In this document: in pieces, positions 35,697 to 48,726 of the stretch
Position numbering within the stretch: position 1 is the first letter of the stretch
Layout of the letters: each line of letters opens with the position of its first letter
Origin: Gymnothorax reevesii
Taxonomy: Eukaryota; Chordata; Actinopteri; Anguilliformes; Muraenidae
Direction of reading: 5' to 3'
Length of the DNA stretch: 64,000 nt
Assembly: GCA_029721435.1 (NCBI GenBank)
Contig: CM056573.1
Coordinates: 3,630,001 to 3,694,000, forward strand
Notes under the pieces: model-generated
Databases searched by the model: none
What the model was told of the DNA's origin: nothing
The model's input: only the letters and a program-made list of their open reading frames with translations
Position numbers and translations under genes: made by a program

Positions 35697-37660
35697 GGCG
35701 GGGCAGGGTGGGGGAGGGGCGACATAGAGGCCGAACGATGCAACACGCTTTCACGGCCATACACACTGAAGGACATCACCGCGACAACAACATTTCAGAT
35801 AAATAATCACTCCAAACAAAAGACCTGAAACATTTCTCACCAAAATTTATAGAAAAAATATTACGAAACGATGAAGTCACAAAAAGATGCCACATGAAAG
35901 GCAAGAATTTTAACAAACCCAAACGAAACGGGAGCTGTTGTGAGATTATGTAAACATTCTGTGGATGGATCTGTGCGTGTAGGTGTGTGTGTGTGTGTGT
36001 ATGTATGTTTGTAGCTGAATGCAAAAGCTTTGGGATTTGAGTCCTGTTCTCTGCATTCCTGCCTCAGATTAAAAAGTAAACAAAAAACACAAATTACAAG
36101 AAAGTATTTCCACCGAACATGGTCATGCCAAAGCTCCTGTGTTTCTGTCAAAGTAATGAACCTCTGCCATCTTTGGTCACGGAGGTGGAGAACTGATTAC
36201 CGACGCTTAAGGAGAGCAGTCTTGCACAGAGACGCGAAACGTTCCCCTGCTGAACACAACACTTCCTACAGTCTTTTCTTCTCCAAGGACTGTTTCCTGA
36301 CTAAACATTGTCTGAAGAATCAATAATAGCAAAAAGCACTGTTACCCTATCAACCTAAATTTTTGTTTAACATGCCCCCCGGCTGTTTGGATTTATGTTG
36401 TTTCCATTATTTTATTCTCCTGTTGCAGGTGTACATGTACCTTGTCAAAATTGTTTCCTTGAGGCGACAAGATTTCCTAACAAGCCCGAGGGTAAATCTG
36501 CATTCTGCTCGCACACCTTCTCATTTCAAGGTTCCAATGAAAAGGGTTTCATAGAGAGAGGAGAACGAGTATTAATTTTAGTCCTCCTTCGGAGTTCAGT
36601 TTGACTATATTCTTTAACCCCGCGTCCTTTTGTGTTTCTGAATTCCAAATTCGCTCAGATTATATTCACACAGAAATGGTCAATTTTGAGGTACTTACTG
36701 GGTAACAATGCTAAGATCCGGAACATTCTCAATCTGTTCATTTCTTTTTAGGAGGGTTTTGAAGGTCTTGAAGATAAAAGTTGGCTTTACTGGTTTCGCA
36801 GCCATTTCCTCCGCTGGGAATCGTGCTGTTTAGTGAGCACTTTTGTGTTTTTGTTTTGTTTTGATTTTTTTGTTTTTTTTTTTGGCAGCAACCTTTTGGC
36901 TACTTAAACATTATAAGAACATTTATGTACATACTTTATGCTGAAATGAAAAGATTATTTTGTTGTGTCTATTGTGTGTTTTAAGTGTGTATGTATATGT
37001 GTATGCATGTATGTACGTATATGTGTATACACACACTATCATGCACCCATAATTTTTCTTCACGTGTACATTTTTTTAAAAAATGAATTTACAGTTGAAT
37101 GTATTTATGGGTGAGAAGAGAGATATTATAAAGGAGGATAACGCTGAACGGGCGATGCCCGTTCGACAAAGAGTTTGGAGCAGAAGAGAGCAGAAAACGG
37201 AAAGAAAGTGACGAACATCTCATTCTATCGTTTATCCTTTAGTTTAGCCTTGTTTTCTCCTCATTATTCAGGTGACTTTACTTCGTCGCTCGCATCGATA
37301 AGCTCCCACGAATAACGGAACAGGAGCTGCAGGCATCCTGGAGGCCAGCCGTTTACCTGTCGAGCGTTTTTATGTCTCCGCTCGGACTTTCTCCCTTCAG
37401 GTCCCGTAAAAATCACTTCTGATGTCAGAACTACTGGGAAGTTCACAGAGCTAAAGCTGTGGGTACAGAGGGTCGAGACGAGGTTGGGGTCGTTTGTTTT
37501 GGGTTTTCCTAAATCTCTTTTCTCATAAGTATTTAATTAGAGTCCCACATTTTAGCACTTTTCGGAAAGTAACCCGTTTTGGCTTTGTTTATCCCTACTC
37601 TCTTCGTGAAAGAGCAGAGAATTTTTTATGACCCTGTGAGACCTGTGTGTCGTCATTACG
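35697..37660 (+). other. putative crim1 3' UTR and flank
   Basis: The DNA after the crim1 stop has no open frame with recognisable homology. It contains a short TG run at about 35982-36000, a TATG-type run at about 36985-37036, T-rich tracts near 36860-36890, and a small perfect hairpin (AACGGGC-GAT-GCCCGTT) at 37147-37163. ATTAAA occurs at 36068 and AATAAA not until 39823, so the cleavage site cannot be fixed from sequence alone. The extent given is a guess that stops before the TTAA-flanked MITE at 37677. Confidence 0.4.
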
Positions 37661-37676
37661 ACGCTGTCAGAAATGC

Positions 37677-37966
37677 TTAACCCTCTATTAACCAAACCCA
37701 TTTCCAATTGTGTAAAAATCATTTCCCTAGGCAAATATGTTGATTATGGGCAAATATTTGGAAAAAAAGTTTAAAAAAAAAAAGTTTTTTTTTAATTTAA
37801 ATTTAAATTAACTTTGTTTTTTTTCTTTTTTTTTTTTACCTGACTTACCATTCAAGTTATTCTCAAATGTTTATTTGGCAATAAGAAACAAAACCAGCAG
37901 GGTGTCCAGACTGTTAACCCTTTACTTCATGTAGCAGATATGCTACGCTGGTTAATAGAGGGTTAA
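37677..37966. mobile_element. second TTAA-flanked MITE family (about 282 bp)
   Basis: The element 37681-37962 begins CCCTCTATTAACCA and ends TGGTTAATAGAGGG, a perfect 14-bp inverted repeat, and is flanked on both sides by TTAA. The inside is A/T-tract rich with no coding frame. The ends resemble the piggyBac group, but the sequence differs from the family at 3435, 8116 and 30039. Confidence 0.75.
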
Positions 37967-38299
37967 TCTGGTTTTCGTTATTAAACAGCTGTCAAAGAAT
38001 CAATGAGAGACGGTTTATAGTTGAACGAATCCTTTAAGATAGTTCTGCCCCAGTATTCATGAATTTGAATGCCATTATACAACATGCAAATAAACTGGAA
38101 AAAATGTCAGGAAATACTGTAAGTGAAGAATTAAGCAAAGAAGAATCTAATGGACTCTTTAAGAGTCTCGGGTGTCATTTTTATCTACTGCTAAGCCAAT
38201 GAATGTTTTATTGAAAGTAGTTGAAATATAGGAAGAGATTTTGAGAGGTCTCACTGGGTACATATTGAGGTTTTCCCTTCAATGCGCTTCTTCCAAGTA

Positions 38300-40400
38300 T
38301 TGTTGTAAATACTTGTGTCATTTGCCCAAACAAAGAGCGGTTTAAATGAGAGAAATTAAATGATTAATTTATTGTGTAATGACCTTCTAATTTATTGATT
38401 TGCAAAAATGAATTTAAGAGTAAAAATTATCCAGCTGAAATTGTTAATTATACTCAGTCATGGCACGGCCATAATAATTTCAAAATGTCGATCAAAATGC
38501 ATAGTTAAATGACATGTAACCCACTCTCTCGGCTCATCGGCAGTCTGAAGCAATGCTCAATGGCTGCCCAAACGCTGGCCGACAAGGTTCTCTAGACATT
38601 TAGACACGTTACATGTGGAAAAGAACTAATTGACTGCAGCACTTGCTAATTCATCACTCCACTCAATTCTAGCTAACATTTCGTTGGTGTAATGCAGCCA
38701 GTTTTTTTAATCATGCAGATTGACAAGGGGATTGTTTTGCTCTGTAGATATTCAACTATAGGCCTTTTCCACCATATAAAATTGTTTCAGTTAAAGGGCA
38801 GATTGGGATTAAAATGACTTGTATGCTGCCGATCAGCAAGATTCTGATAAATTCAGATGAAGTTCTGCCACCAGGTATGCGGGCATTAGCATTATAATCA
38901 TACGTCTGTGCTAACAGCAGTAGTGCGCCTGTTGTTATTGGTTAGCCGGACTGCTTGCTAGCAAGCAAAACCACATCGTTCATTTCATTGTCATGTGTGG
39001 GCAGGTTTTTGAAAAAAAGCATGGTAGTTGCCATCAATACGGTGTCAGTTGCTAGTTCTATCTATAATGACACTCATTTCTTGAAATGTTTGGAGTTGAC
39101 AAAATAACATTGACAGCTAGCTAGCGGCTGCCAGATGTATAGCGAGCTAATTGGATAAAGTTTATGATTTGATCGGAGGACAAATCTCTCTAATCAGAGC
39201 TCCATCTTCTGCATGACAGATAGTTAAAGTCTTGTTTTGTTCCTCATGGTGAATGTGCAACTGAAGATGTATCGTTAGCCTGGATAGCTAGTTTGTTCAT
39301 TGCACAATTTATCATTGTAGGTATTCCAAAGGGAATTATTTGCACAAATAGGCCCACAACAGTGGAATGCTACCTTTGATTTTTAATTTCTTTCGGTTTC
39401 AAACTTTGATTTGGTTTGAAAGACTGACGTGTGAATAGAGTTCATTATTTTTTTAGAATGATCTTCTTTTTTTTTTTTTTTTTAGTTTACTGCAGTGAAC
39501 AAGCGTAAAGATGCAATTCCTGATGTGTTTGTCAGTTTTATCAATCTTGTGTGGAATTGCTTAGTCCAAATTTACGGAGAAGCAACCCAATAAGAAATCA
39601 AAATCTTTTCAAACCTACTCAGAGTGTGAGATGCCAGCGACTTCTCTAATAGGTCAGTTTTCTTCTCTTGTTTAATTATTCTTAAAATACGAGACATTTT
39701 CTGTTTCCTCCTGCTGTTTTTGCTCCTGTATAAAAAGAAAACAAAATGTTGTTATTAATAATGTACAAGTATCACGGCAGATTTTCTTTTGGCAATCTCT
39801 TGTATTATATTCTTTGCAGCACAATAAATAATTTTAAAACAATGGCTGCTCATGTTGTTACTAAGTGAATAAGCCCTCGGGTGCTGCGTCGCCGCTGACG
39901 TTTAGATGCACATCTGTTCTGTGGCCAACAGGTAGAGGAACAATATTTTTAAGCTGAGGCTTGTGACTATTATGGCTGCCAAGTGTAAAACCTCAAGACC
40001 TTTACAGTTTGGAAACAACATCATTAAATGAGACTATTAATATGCTTAACAGCCCTCTAATAATGACTTTTTATCATTAATTAATTCTCAAATGATTTTT
40101 CAGGAGCTTGACAGGATTAGATATGCGCACCAGCCCAAAGGCAGACGATATAAAGGCCTTGTTATCACTGAATTCTTCATACTCAGAAATATGTGTGCAT
40201 GTTATTTTTTTCCAAGCCAATACACTGCAGGTAGGTCTGGGGCTCTACAATGATAATTTACTTTTTCTCTCCCAATGACTTAACTTAATGACAGTTTCTA
40301 AATGCCTGCCTGATGTTGTTTGTTAACAGAGTGAATCATAATAATGAGCTCTTCCCCTGCAGTGGGCCACCAGCGGGCCCCTAAATATAATTATGTTTTT
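38300..40400. other. unassigned AT-rich intergenic DNA, possible conserved elements
   Basis: No gene, known repeat end or long frame is seen between about 37970 and 41950. Segments such as 38330-38480 and 39980-40200 are AT-rich with many TAAT/ATTA cores and no repeat signature, a texture often seen in conserved non-coding elements near developmental genes. AATAAA at 39823 could serve a very long crim1 transcript. These are guesses without alignment. Confidence 0.15.
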
Positions 40401-42129
40401 ATACGTTCAAATTTTGTGCAATGCAGGCAAACTTTATATTGTTTGAAAGTGGGAAGACTCAAAATTATATCTGCATTAGGGACTTGATGATGAAAACACT
40501 AATGCACCAATTGGATTTCAGTATTCCACCCTGAACTCTTATTCCCAATGGTTTGATTGTACAACATTTACAGAGATTATTTAAAATGTGACACTGAATT
40601 TCTTACCTCAGTAAAGGTCCAGAAAGCAAAATCCATTGCAGTTTTTTATCCTCGAGGAGAGCCTGATGATTCATATTTAGTCTCTGTGACGCTGGTTGCT
40701 ATTGTGCTGTGACTACAAAGATGGCCGTGAGAAAACAGTGGTGATTAATTATCCCCCTACATTGTGGAAGCCACTGCCCTGTATATAAGGATGGCTGAGT
40801 AACATGGTAGCAAAGATACTAGAGTACCTCATGACAAGATGGAACAAAACGTAAAAATGATCTGAGTTTTTGGTCATAGTTTTGGTCTCCTTGAGTGGGC
40901 ATTGCTGTCAGGTCATGGTCCCTGTTCTCAGTATTTTCAGTAGCCATTTTTGCAGGTGTTTGTGCATTAAATGGTTAGACGGTGAGACCCAGAGATGGGA
41001 GCCATGCTTTACCATCTGTTCTCTCCTATTAATGTGTCTCCTTCATTGTCTTTGGCTAAACAAGTCTAACTTGGTCAAAACCTGACTGTTAATATCATCA
41101 CAATGGCTATTTTCATTTTCGTTTGTGCCTTAATGGTAATTCCCAAATTGTGTTAGCATCTTTTATTTTTGTTAGCACCTTAATGGTAATTGCCAGTATG
41201 TGTTAGCATTAAGGTAACTCAGCTCAATCACTCTGTTATTCAGTCAATCATTGAGGCACAGCCATTCGTGTATGGAGCAAGGATTTTTGATTCATGGTCA
41301 ATTGAGTCGCTTGCTCCCTGAGAACAGTCACTGCTCTTTTTATGAAAGTAGCATTGTGGCTAGCTTAGGCTGCAAGCTAAATAACCGCAAATGTATCATC
41401 AGAACCCAGAAAGGAACACTAACTACTTAAAAAAAAATCTGAACACAACCCAGAAACTTCAAATTAGTAAACATAAATTTTATTTTTTATTTATTATATC
41501 CTCAGTTTCATATCCTCATTGAGATAGCCAGCGAAGTAATGATAGCTCACTTGGGGCAAGAGAGCTGCCGTGATTGTTCAACCTTTTCTACTTAGCGATG
41601 TTAGAAGGACAACCTGCAGAGACCTCAAAAAAGGTTATTTTTACAAAAAATGTTAGTCAGGGTCACTACAAGTGCTGCGTTAAAATAATTGGACAACCTT
41701 TGCCTGATTGAAAATTGTATTGACTGGGTGCCTTAGGATGTGGGGGAAAGTGTATATATTTAATGTCTTGCTCTTTCTCCTTATTCTACCTTTGACTTCA
41801 GTACAGTGAAACAGCTGCCTGTAATATGTACCATGTCCGTAATCCTCTGAACAGGAACTAGGCCTTACGCCATGTCATGTTACTCTGTCAAAAAGCATCC
41901 TTTTTATGAGTTGTGATATTGTCTTGTTGTGGCCAGTCAAGACCGTATGAGTTGAAGAAGTTGCTAGTCTGACTAGACCTCCCTGGCTGAAGGTGACGCC
42001 AGCAATAGCAAACTAACCGAGAGAAACCCGCGCTTACTTATAGCGCAGGAGCTTCTGATGAAACCACAACAGGGCATTTGGTCGGGCGTGGCAGCGGTAG
42101 AGGGAGACGTTCTCTCTGAATTACGATCA

Positions 42130-42600
42130 TCTGTCTTAACCTTTCAAACAACTTCATTCATGTGGAGAAAATTGTAGCAATTGAGACCTCTGTGGCTGAC
42201 GCAGATGGAAGAGTAACAGCGCTCGTAATGTCCCATGCAGCTTTGCACTCTGAAAGCGGCAAACCTACGGTCCAAGGCCAACATTAAAAAATATCATGAG
42301 GAGGAATAATTTAAGGGTGACTGGGTTTGAGGAAAAGATGGAAGGAAATCGCCAAACTGTCTTAATGGAAAAAAACTCCTGAATGAGGTGATCAGTTGGA
42401 ACGATTTCGCCCATCCCTCACGAGTGGACCTTGCCCATCGGATCCAGAGGCCGCCTCAACTGAATTGCCCCCATGGGCTTTGATTGTTCATATGCAGTAC
42501 TGTCAGGAAAGGTGCAGATTCTGCAGACGTCACAGGAAAAGGGCCGGCAGCCTTACTAGGGTGCGAGAATCAGCCTGACCTCAGCACTGAGTGACACGCT
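42130..42600 (+). pseudogene. L1-type ORF1 fragment, frameshifted
   Basis: In one frame near 42295-42350 the translation gives RRNNLRVTGFEEKMEG, and after a frameshift LLNEVISWNDF, then VDLAHRIQRPP. This order (RRNNIRI-GLPE-, then LDRAHR) is the core of L1-type ORF1 proteins. Upstream, CTGAAAGCGGCAAACC may belong to the preceding coiled coil. The copy is truncated and broken and has no reverse transcriptase part here. Confidence 0.5.
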
Positions 42601-43939
42601 GAAGAGCTGTAATCAGGCCGGGAAAAAAACAGTTCAGGGAAGCAGGAGTGAAATATTCCTTTTAACATCCAGCAATGCTGAAATTTGTTTTCAATAGGAT
42701 GAGACACGGCTTCACCAACGCGCTGGAACCGTCAATATTTATCCACACCACAGTTCTGATCGTGGCGAATACAACGGAAAATGACAGTGATGGAATGTGT
42801 TCCTGCAAATAAATGACGGAAGGAGAAATGCCCATCTCAATCTGCACTACTGCGCTTGCGGTGCAGTTAGAGGAGACACCACCTGACTGACTTGATTCCT
42901 CAACAGAGGCTGCCCCAGAGGTCAAGTATTCACTCAAGCATATTGGGCTGCTATATCGGCAAAAATTCTCATAACGGACCGATGCCAGTGTGCAATTTGA
43001 AACCATATATTGGCCGTTACGGATGACATACAGATTGTATTGTGCATCCCTCCCTATGGTAATTGAAAATTTAAAACAAGTTTGTTATATCTCAGTTCTA
43101 CAGCTCTATTCCTTCCTAGTCAATCACTGCTAAAATAATCTGATTTGTCAAGGCGGATTTGGGGGGAAAAAACTGTTTGTCGTGAAATATGAAAGGGCAC
43201 AGCTAGATGGACAGTTTGTGCAGTTTCTGCTGAAATGCCATTTCATTTGCTTCATAAAATGTCAAATAAATCACAACCTAATCGCATTCTATGAGCTCGA
43301 TTTCTTTTTCTCTGGTTCGTTAGCTTTCAAACAGAATAACCAGTCACAGTTCTCCTTTGGTCAGACAGGCCACTGTATGGTTAATACAAGCAAACTCTGT
43401 TAATCTGGCACAAAAAGATAAGTGATCAATTCACAATGTCAAAATGGAATAATATGATAATATTTGCATTATCATGTTAACATGTCGATAATGTCAATTT
43501 CTTCACTAAAAATGATAATAGGGTCTTCATGCATCATTCAGAAAATAATCTCTCTTTTTTTTTTTTTGAGTCCTTTTGGCATTTTAATGCTCAAACATGT
43601 CCAAAATGGTTATAAAAGTTTTACCATTTCTGAATGTACATTTTTTAAATCATGAAAGGGCCGTCATCCTTTTAAAATGAGAAAAGTACTGAAAAATTAT
43701 TCTTTTGGACATTTGTAAGGTCAATTCTTTTGCTAAAAATGGCCAAATGACTATTTATTTATCTCTGCTTTAGGGTCAAAATTTTTTATTGTCAATTCAT
43801 CAGTGTGTTAACAAAAACTTTACCATTTTTAATTGCTGTTTATTTCTATCAAAATAATAGCGGGAGTCTTTATACATCATTAAAGGGAAAATAACTTCAT
43901 TATGAATCATTATGGCATTTTTAAGGTAAAATTTTTTCA

Positions 43940-44370
43940 GCAAATATGGCCTGATGTTAGCATTTGCATTAGTAAATTTTTTGCAGTAGCTTGCTAGCAA
44001 TAGCGAATTAGTATGAGCGTGTTAACATATTTACATTAGCATACTAATATTGGCATTATGTTTACTCGCTAATGTTAGCTTTAGCATGTTGGTTGTTCAC
44101 ATTTATTTTAGCTGAATGGAATGCAAGCATTTATTCACATGGTACCGCACACAATTTTTCATGCTGGTGACCATATATCTGCTTCAGCATTAGCTTTTTA
44201 GCATATGGGTATTAGCATTAGCACAGTATAATGTTAAAGTTAGCATATTAGCATGATAACATTGATTTTAGCACGATGGCATTCAAGCACTCTTTAGCAA
44301 GTTAGCAGGCACACGTCAGCATTCTGGTGACAAAATTTTTAACACTAAAAGTTTTTAACATTAGCTTTTT
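43940..44370. repeat. TTAGCAT-rich degenerate repeat
   Basis: Irregular repeats of TTAGCAT, GTTAGCA and ATTAGCAT run through the stretch, as in decayed AT-rich minisatellites of fish. No fixed period is evident. Confidence 0.5.
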
Positions 44371-44399
44371 TGCATGTTGGCTTGCTTCATTGAGTTTGC

Positions 44400-45480
44400 A
44401 CCACTCTCTGTAGGTCCAAGGTAATTTCAAATCCTAATTTCCGCCAGGTTTTGGTTGTTTGTCTTGCAGTTTCCTCTCATTTTTCTCTGGAATGTACTGG
44501 TGCAGTGATTAATTTAAGTTATACTAACTGATTGTGTGAGGTCCTGGTCCTGGTCCAGGTCCTGTGGCTGTAGCATCACCCCAAATGATTAGTGCCCCAC
44601 CTTCAGTGTACACACCCGCTATGAGCTTCACATGACAATTCTGACTTCACTTTTTCCTCGTCTGTCCATAGACCAGTGTCTCAGAAGTTTTGTTAAGTCT
44701 CTCTCAGTTTTGCAAACCTAAATCGTGTCAAATGTGGATTATTTTGAGAAACAATCACTGCAGAAACCGTTCCAACTACCCTTCCATGAAATTTAAAATT
44801 GTTGGACATTTAGTATGATGACAGAGGCCCTTTGACTTCTGTAAGTAGCTTCAGGGTCCTTTTTAGTTTCTTGGTGAATTATATAAACCGATGTTTAGTG
44901 CAATTTTGCAGACCTGTGTGCAGAAGTATTAATTTTGTGAGGGCTGGAAAATGCTCTTGACTATTCGTCCGTGAAAGCAATTCTTTTGTTTTTTTTTTTT
45001 CTTATTTTCCCTGAAAGTGAGTCACTAACATTTATTGTGTTGACAAAGGCCTCTCAAAGAATGCATGAGGCTTGAGGGTTCATTGCAGTTTCACTAAGCA
45101 TCACATTGCTCAAACTCGGAAAAACCCAATCCTTCGAAGATGGTAGTGGATGACCTCGATTTAAAAGTGATCTTTTCAAACTATAGAATTAGTTTTTATA
45201 TTGTTTGGAGACATCTTTATAAATCTTCACAGACTTGTGAGCAGCGATTTCTTTGTGAATGTCATTTTTATGACTTTCTGATATGCTTTGTGAACTGAAT
45301 GCTCTTGGTAAAACCTTTCTGGTTTCATATTCAGGTGAGAGAATGGTTTGTTAATCGTGTGCATTTAATTGACACTGGTTATGGTAACCGCTATGATTGA
45401 GTGAAAGCCAGTTAGTCTACATGAAGGCTTAAAAAATGTTACACTAACCAGTTAATTCCTTACAAAGCTCTCGTTTCAGA
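44400..45480 (-). mobile_element. degenerate Tc1-like element
   Basis: On the minus strand, 44530-44640 translates to GGALIIWGDATATGPG, the Tc1 transposase block normally GGGSIMVWGCFAASGPG. To the right, TCTGTCCATAGACCAGTGTC, TTTTGCAAACCTAAATCGTG and TTCCAACTACCCTTCCATG follow in the antisense order of a fish Tc1-like family. Ends were not found; the frame is broken. Confidence 0.55.
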
Positions 45481-45947
45481 CATTCAGAAACGCAGTAGTT
45501 TGGAAAGGGTGTATTCTGCAATGCACATCTCAAATCATTACATTATTTACCAACACTGCTAAAATATAAACGGTCATAAAATTATTAAAGTATGCTTTTT
45601 GGGCCTAACTGAAATTGACATTTTGATCGCAACAAATCATTTTCTTTACCTTTCCTCCAGTGGTACTTACCCTTGATTTGTAAGATATGGAGAAGTAATT
45701 GATGCAGCTCAAAATGGGGAAATACCTGACACCAGAGATCCAGCATGATAATTATGGTAGGTTTCGTTTCCCAACCTTACATGGTACTATTTTCAATACA
45801 ATGTTGACCTCCGGTGGTGTGTTTTGGTACTGTTCAAGAAATTTACACAATGGCCACATTTGAAGTTTATAAAATAGAAATATTAATGGTCATGAAATAT
45901 GTTGCATTTTAGTTAGGAGTAACTGCTTTTCATTTAATTCCTGGAGG

Positions 45948-46013
45948 CTAAACCCCAGTCCTACAGACCTAAACCCCAGTCTTGGACAGTTACACCCCAG
46001 TCTTACAGGCCTA
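45948..46013 (+). repeat. minisatellite of about 20-22 bp, three units
   Basis: Three imperfect units built on CTAAACCCCAGTCCTACAGA follow one another, the third with TTACACCCCAGTCTTACAGG. Confidence 0.65.
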
Positions 46014-46109
46014 GAACATGAGGAGGGGCTACAGAAATGCTGAAGTTCCTGAAGAACTTGACTGATCCGATGGTCGGGCGGACTGGACATCAAAACCTGG
46101 ATCAAGCAT

Positions 46110-46245
46110 TTTCTCAAGACTAGCAGGACCTCAAGTACCTGCTCCTCATGTCTTGGTGCCAAATATTTCAGGGTACCTGCAGAGGTCTTGTTTGGTCCAT
46201 GCCTCAGTCAGTGCGTCAAAGCAGTTTTGGACCGACAATATTAAT
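46110..46245 (+). mobile_element. Tc1-like transposase 3' fragment
   Basis: CATGTCTTGGTGCCAAATA, CAGAGGTCTTGTTTGGTCCATGCCTC and AAAGCAGTTTTGGACCGACAATATTA match the end of the transposase coding region of the family seen at 22230 and 54900. The rest of the element is absent. Confidence 0.5.
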
Positions 46246-46263
46246 GTTTCGGCTCATCCATGT

Positions 46264-46285
46264 GTACACACACACACACGCACAT
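46264..46285 (+). repeat. AC microsatellite
   Basis: A short CA/AC run with one G interruption. Confidence 0.75.
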
Positions 46286-46936
46286 ATTTTGTTGTCACTT
46301 CTAAAAGCTCCTCAGTATTCCGTACCGTAAAAAAATGGGAAGATCTACACCTGCTAAACCAATGCCACTAGTTGAAGGGTTTCAAAATGCATACCTTAAC
46401 ATTGTACAATAAAACCATCAAAAAGTCATACCTGTCCGCTATACTACTAAACAAGTTCTGCATGGCGTATGTCCACATGCAATAGGGCTGATTCCACACC
46501 ACAACAGCTATTAAACAGGTACATATTTTCTTAATTCCATGAACACAAACGGTACGGAGACAAAAGGTCCATGTTCATCTCATCAGTTTATATTTGAAAT
46601 TCAAAAACAATGGCTGTTATTTTTTTACACAGTACTCTATTTACAGTGGACACAGGGCATCAAAATTATTTAAGGACATGTGACAAAGTATAAATTCTTA
46701 GTAACAGCATATATAAATGACAGCTATCTCAGTTTGAGTAAATTAACATGAAGTACAGTTCTTTCAAGAGAAAAAAAAGTTTTTCACCCACAAGCTAAAG
46801 AACCAACACAAAAAAAAATTTACTCACCAAAATCCACTAATACAATAATGCCATAGTCTGTAAAAAAGAAAAAAATATATATACTGTATATAAAAACACC
46901 TGATGTAGTTTACTGATACAGTCATTTGAGCATTAA

Positions 46937-47074
46937 ACCACTTTCAACCTGAACGCGAAACGAATTTTTCGCAGGACAGATTACATTCCAAGTCGATGTC
47001 TCGTTGCAGTGACTTTGAATGTAATCTGTCGTGCGAAAAATTCGTTTCGCGTCCAGTGTGAAAGCAGGTTTGGT
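46937..47074. mobile_element. hairpin MITE with 35-bp near-perfect arms
   Basis: The arms 46954-46988 and 47017-47051 are inverted copies that differ at one of 35 positions. Weaker pairing extends outward to ACCACTTTCAACCTGAA and CCAGTGTGAAAGCAGGTTTGGT, and inward through AAGTC/GACTT. The overall build resembles short hairpin DNA elements of fish such as Angel; that family name is an inference. It lies near the probable end of the bach2 3' UTR. Confidence 0.7.
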
Positions 47075-48360
47075 GAGAGGTACGACGGATTTTACAGGTA
47101 GTAACTTGTGAGGATAGTCTGTAGCCCTGACTGAGTTTGGGGCGAACAGCCCTGCATACAGTTATTTCACCTGAATGAGAATATGGCCGCTGGGAGCTCT
47201 AAGGCAAGGAACTGGCGGTGCGGTCGTGTCCTTCGGAGAGAAACCGTCCCACTATCAGACAGGCTGTTTAATGCATATTAATACAACTCTTTTTTTTTTT
47301 TTTTTCAGTTTTACACGATTCAAAAACACATGCAAACCCCATTTTGGGATGTCGATTTACAGTACGTATAAAATGTCAGTATTAACACAAAAACCATCAA
47401 ACTTGTAAGTGTAAACATACATCATCCACTGAATGATTTGATGTCATGCGTTTGGACATCAAATGGCGGGATTAGAAAGTTTTGCAAGTGTTTTCAAAAG
47501 AATTTATTTTCTTTCAAACCCCTTTACTGGTTATTTACAGTTTAAAGTACAAAAACTGCAAAAAAAGAAAAACAAATAAAAAGTTGGTGAGGTCGGGTGA
47601 CCCTTGAATTCAGTCAAAGTGGCCAGGCGGCCTCCACAATGCTCCGTCTGAATCTATATGAGCACAGCCAGCAAGTAAATTCACTACATTCCAATTAATT
47701 TGTTTGGGTTTGTCAAACTTGTTCAATTCAAGAGCTCCTCTTGTATCTGAATGCCTCACTTATGAAAATTAACAGCTCAGCAAAATAAAACATTTAAAAG
47801 AAGAGTAATCAGGAGAGCCCTTAATGGGGATTTTAAGCAAATACAGTCTTCTAGAATGTTCAGATGATGCACTGCGCTTAGGTGTAAAAACATGAAAAGT
47901 AAAAGGTAAAAAAAGAATCTTTTTTTTAAAACTGCTAGCAAAGGGTAGGATGTCTGTAATAGAACAGAGATTGATACAGGTATTTTGTATAACACTAACA
48001 CCCTGAGAATTTTAGAGTGTATTTGACAGCTTCTAGGATAGAATTTGAATTAAGTTGATGAATCATCTTTCCACAGTCTAACGCTTGTTTGGGATGCATG
48101 TTACGCTGAATGTGGGATTGGGTAAACCTGAGAGAATGTTCTCGATGGGGCGACTTAAGCATAGACACTGTATTGACAGTTAAGCCACTCCACTCCTGTA
48201 TTCCTTTACTGGAGGGCTGTGTTTGGGCAGCGTTCGCCCACGCCCTTAAAGGAATATTTATAAAGATACCGCAATCTGACCTATGTTTGGCTTCAACAAA
48301 CAGAGTCTGAATCTCATCAAGTAAGCTGAAAATCTGTGCAGTTCAGTATGAAGAAAATCT

Positions 48361-48726
48361 GGTCACACTTTATCTGAGGTGTTGCTCATACAGGGTTTAC
48401 AATGTCTTCATAAATCATACATAAGCAAATGTCATGATTTGTAAAGGTTGAAATAACACATCCTTCAACATGAGATGCCAGCTGTGATATCACTGACAGT
48501 GTCAATTAGCTAGTGGATAAATGCGATAAAGGCGACATTGTCAGTGAAGTGACGTTGTCACTGTCACATCTGGCATCATGTGCTGAAGATGGATGTGTTA
48601 TTCCACCCTTTACAAAGCATGACATTTGCTTATGTATGACTTATGAAGACATTATGTCTCATTTATGAAGGCATTATACATGCTGTATAAAGCCTTTATG
48701 AGCAACACTTCAGATAAAGTCCGACC
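48361..48726. mobile_element. foldback MITE, about 370 bp
   Basis: The left half starts GGTCACACTTTATCTGAGGT and the right half ends ACTTCAGATAAAGTCCGACC. Matching inverted blocks continue inward: GTTGCTCATA/TATGAGCAAC, CATACATAAGCAAATGTCAT against ATGACATTTGCTTATGTATG, and ACACATCC/GGATGTGT. The right half has an extra tandem ATTATGTCTC-type segment. No coding capacity. Confidence 0.72.

Noticed and set aside
37147..37163. GC-rich hairpin like a bacterial terminator
   Set aside because: The window is vertebrate DNA, so a rho-independent terminator has no meaning here; the hairpin may simply be part of the crim1 3' UTR.
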